From an uncultured Clostridia bacterium (GTDB lineage: Bacteria; Bacillota; Clostridia; UMGS1883): a stretch of 16,964 bases of DNA. This document shows, one piece after another, positions 14,850-16,964 of this stretch. The stretch lies in the NCBI GenBank assembly GCA_947629615.1, contig CANRER010000015.1, forward strand, positions 1 to 16,964, in the 5' to 3' direction. The position numbers and the translations under genes are program-made. The first letter of the stretch is position 1, and the number at the start of each line of letters is the position of its first letter. The notes below the pieces were generated by a model that was not told the DNA's origin, searched no databases, and saw only the letters and a list, made by a program, of their open reading frames with translations.

Positions 14850-14871
14850 TAGGAACGGTATAATTGAAATA
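14842..14871. repeat. Two 10-base direct repeats overlapping the cdaA -35 region
   Basis: AATTGAAATA occurs at 14842-14851 and again at 14862-14871, exactly 20 bases (two helical turns) apart. The promoter-proximal copy covers the weak -35 element. This is the geometry expected of a dimeric activator site, such as for an OmpR-family regulator. Which protein binds is unknown. Confidence 0.6.
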
Positions 14872-14891
14872 AAAACTTAACATTTGCGCCG

Positions 14892-14919
14892 CAAAAATAC
14901 CGCGCGGACAGCGCGGTAT
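14892..14919 (-). terminator. Rho-independent terminator after the two-component operon
   Basis: Read on the minus strand, a nine-base stem ATACCGCGC/GCGCGGTAT (plus-strand arms 14897-14905 and 14911-14919) with a five-base loop is followed by TTTTT. It lies 22 bases beyond the histidine kinase stop at 14941 and separates that operon from cdaA. Confidence 0.88.
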
Positions 14920-14940
14920 AAATATTTCTCCGTTTTATAT

Positions 14941-16278
14941 TTACCTTTTTTTGTCAAACGACACCGTAACGCTCGTGCCCTTGCCTTCGGCGCTCTGTAA
15001 GGTAATTTCGGCGTTATGATAAATCGCGCCGTGCTTTACGATTGCAAGTCCCAGTCCCGTGCCGCCGACCTGCTTTGAGCGGCTTTTATCCACGCGGTAG
15101 AAACGCTCGAAAACGCGCGATTTGTGCTCGGCGGGGATACCGATGCCTGTGTCGCGGACGGTGAGGTACGCCCTTTCGCCCGCGTCGTTTACAATCACGT
15201 CAACCGTCCCGTTTTCCTTATTGTACTTAATCGCGTTATCGCAAAGATTGTAAATCATCTCGTCGAGGATTTTGCGAACGCCGCACACCTCCGCGCTGCC
15301 GCCGATTAAATGCAAGCTCACGTATTTCTTCGCCGCCTCGCTTTTAAGGCGGTCTAAAATTTCGGCTGACAATTCATATAAATCGACGGCCTCCTTTTCG
15401 AGCGAGATATTTTTTTCGTCAAGCTCCGAAAGCTCTATAATGTCGTTCACAAGCGAAATCAGTCGCTGAGCCTCGTCGTAAATGGATTTTGAAAAATCCG
15501 CCGCCGCCTCGCGCGGAACGTCGCCGTTTTTCATAAGCTCCGCGAAGCCGGAAATCGAGGTGAGCGGCGTTTTCAGCTCGTGCGATACGTTCGCGGTAAA
15601 CTCGCGCCGCGCCTCGTCGCGCCTTGAAAGCTCCTCAATCTGCCTTGAAATGGTACGCTTTTGGTCGGATATTTTTTCCAAAAGCGGAGCAAGCTCCTCG
15701 TAGGTTTCGTTGTTTTCGGGGTTTTCCAAGTCCAAATCGTTTATCGGCTTCACTATCGATTTCGACACCCGCGCCGTCAAGACCGCCGTCAAAATCAGCG
15801 TGGCCGCGAGAATGAACAGTATCGGCCGCAGAAGTACGAGAATAATCGCGACAACGGAATATTGGTTAGTCGAAACCCTTAAAATGCCGCCGTCGGATAA
15901 TTTTACGGCGTAATAGAGGGTTTTTTCCGTAAGAGTTTTTGAATACCGCGCGCTCACGCCGGTTCCCGTTTCCATCGCCTGCCTGATTTCCTCGCGGTCG
16001 GCGTGGTTGTCGAGAGCCGCCGCGTCGGCCTGATTGTCAAAAATAACGGTTCCGTCGGGGCTTACAAGCGTTATTCGCCTGTCCGCGTCGTCGAGGCCGT
16101 CAAGGTAGGCCGCGCCCTCGTTCTCGACCGCCAGCGAAATGTAGTGCGCCTCGCTTTCGACCTCGCGCAAAATCTGCCGCTCGAACAAGTCGAACAATAT
16201 ACCCATAATCATGACTATTGCGGCGGCAAGTACGAGAAACGCCGTTAAAAACGAGGAGCGAAATATCTTTTTATTCAT
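14941..16278 (-). CDS. PhoR-type membrane sensor histidine kinase
   Basis: A 445-residue kinase. Membrane helix 1 (about 10-31) and helix 2 (about 142-170) enclose an extracytoplasmic sensor domain of about 110 residues. A HAMP-like linker (SKSIVKPINDLDLENP) follows. HisKA has His233 in NVSHELKTPLTS, and HATPase_c has the N-box DNAIKYNKENG, G1 DTGIGIP and G2 GTGLGLAIVKH. All catalytic motifs are intact. The ATG at 16278 overlaps the regulator stop by eight bases (ATGAATAA); an in-frame GTG at 16287 is possible. The architecture is that of PhoR/ResE-like kinases. No phosphate-transport gene is in view, so the signal is not assigned. A terminator follows at 14892-14919. Confidence 0.94.
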   Translation of the reverse strand: MNKKIFRSSFLTAFLVLAAAIVMIMGILFDLFERQILREVESEAHYISLAVENEGAAYLDGLDDADRRITLVSPDGTVIFDNQADAAALDNHADREEIRQAMETGTGVSARYSKTLTEKTLYYAVKLSDGGILRVSTNQYSVVAIILVLLRPILFILAATLILTAVLTARVSKSIVKPINDLDLENPENNETYEELAPLLEKISDQKRTISRQIEELSRRDEARREFTANVSHELKTPLTSISGFAELMKNGDVPREAAADFSKSIYDEAQRLISLVNDIIELSELDEKNISLEKEAVDLYELSAEILDRLKSEAAKKYVSLHLIGGSAEVCGVRKILDEMIYNLCDNAIKYNKENGTVDVIVNDAGERAYLTVRDTGIGIPAEHKSRVFERFYRVDKSRSKQVGGTGLGLAIVKHGAIYHNAEITLQSAEGKGTSVTVSFDKKR

Positions 16279-16951
16279 GTCCTTCACCGCCTATTTTGTA
16301 GCCAATATTTTTCACCGTTTTAATAAGACCGCCCGCCTCGCCGAGCTTTACGCGCAGATGGCGTATATGCACGTCAAGCGTCCGCGATTCCGTGTAATAC
16401 TCGCCCCACACCCTCGCGAGCAGCGCGTCGCGCTCAACCACGCTCCCGTCCGCCTCGAGCAAAGCCATAAGCAGCGAATATTCCTTGTACGAAAGCTCCA
16501 CGCCTTGGCCCGAAACCTCGATAATATGCTTGTCCGGGTTTACGTACAGCTCGCCGATTTTGTATTCCCTGCCCCGCGGCGCGGTTTTCTCGTATCGGCG
16601 CATTACGGCGCGGACGCGCGATATGAGCTCGGTCATACCAAAGGGCTTCGCGATATAATCGTCCGCGCACATATCAAGGCCCGTCACCTTGTCGAACTCG
16701 CCGCCCTTCGCGGTGAGCATTATAACGGGAATGTCGGCCGTGCGGGGGTTTTTTCTGAGCCTTGTAAGTATTGACAGTCCGTCCTCGCCGGGGAGCATTA
16801 TGTCGAGCAGGAACAGCTCCGGCACTGCGCCCGAGAGCGCGCTCCAAAGATCGCGCGGAGCGTCGAAGCCGCGCACGCCGTAGCCCTCGCGCTCGAGCGC
16901 GTAGCTCACGAGCTTTCTGATATTGTCGTCGTCCTCGAGAATGTATATCAT
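16271..16951 (-). CDS. OmpR/PhoB-family response regulator
   Basis: A 226-residue regulator, complete: ATG at 16951, eight bases after GGAGG at the right edge. The receiver has the acidic cluster EDDDN, phospho-acceptor Asp50 in LFLLDIMLPGEDG, the Thr in IMLTAKG and the Lys in IAKPFG. Cys and Ala replace the more usual Gly and Thr in LDMCADDYIAKPF, a mild variation. The winged-helix domain (about 128-222) carries SRTLDVHIRHLRVKLG and KNIGYKIGG. It pairs with the overlapping kinase. Its promoter lies outside the window. The direct repeats upstream of cdaA would be one candidate target, an inference only. Confidence 0.94.
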   Translation of the reverse strand: MIYILEDDDNIRKLVSYALEREGYGVRGFDAPRDLWSALSGAVPELFLLDIMLPGEDGLSILTRLRKNPRTADIPVIMLTAKGGEFDKVTGLDMCADDYIAKPFGMTELISRVRAVMRRYEKTAPRGREYKIGELYVNPDKHIIEVSGQGVELSYKEYSLLMALLEADGSVVERDALLARVWGEYYTESRTLDVHIRHLRVKLGEAGGLIKTVKNIGYKIGGEGHE

Positions 16952-16964
16952 GTTGTATTCCTCC

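Noticed and set aside
14859..14864. TATAAT on the plus strand in the cdaA upstream region
   Set aside because: There is no plus-strand gene downstream (it would run into the terminator and the kinase gene antisense), and the nearest TTGAAA is only nine bases away.
1..16964. Mobile element, CRISPR, toxin-antitoxin or phage-defence island
   Set aside because: No transposase, integrase, repeat-spacer array or toxin pair was seen on either strand; the methyltransferase lacks any restriction partner in the window.

Overview
The window looks like chromosomal DNA from a GC-rich, endospore-forming Clostridia (Eubacteriales) bacterium. The evidence is two small spore-coat-type proteins, a CdaA/CdaR cyclic-di-AMP pair, an FtsEX / M23 / S41 peptidase cluster of Gram-positive type, consensus sigma-A-like promoters and strong GGAGG-type ribosome binding sites. 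No phage, insertion sequence, CRISPR array, tRNA or rRNA is visible.

Left block (1-8287, all minus strand, read from right to left). A consensus promoter at 8259-8287 precedes a PucR/CdaR-type regulator. It is followed with gaps of 13-36 bases or overlaps by ftsE, ftsX, a coiled-coil M23 peptidase of the PcsB/CwlO type, an S41 C-terminal processing peptidase (its N-terminus is frameshifted), a DacF-like D-Ala-D-Ala carboxypeptidase with altered motifs, an unknown lipoprotein, an OmpR-family response regulator and the start of its histidine kinase, which runs off the left edge. This reads as one long cell-envelope operon: FtsEX gates a wall hydrolase, two further exported enzymes process envelope substrates, and a two-component system at the distal end may sense or tune the process.

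Middle block (8288-11307). A short plus-strand operon holds two spore coat-type genes and a 34-residue ORF, ending in a clear terminator. Next is a gene-free, palindrome-rich stretch (8990-9252). A minus-strand HAD-IB phosphatase then stands divergently from a plus-strand pair: a DUF3343 protein (putative Se/S carrier-like) and a cysteine desulfurase-like PLP enzyme.

Right block (11288-16964, minus strand). A second two-component system (16951 to 14941) ends in a hairpin terminator. A promoter with 10-base direct repeats then drives cdaA (diadenylate cyclase), cdaR (YbbR-domain partner) and an N6-adenine-type DNA methyltransferase. All three genes overlap, so the methyltransferase is apparently translated together with the c-di-AMP machinery, in the place where glmM is commonly found. 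This arrangement, the frameshifted S41 protease and the altered carboxypeptidase are the most unusual points in the window.
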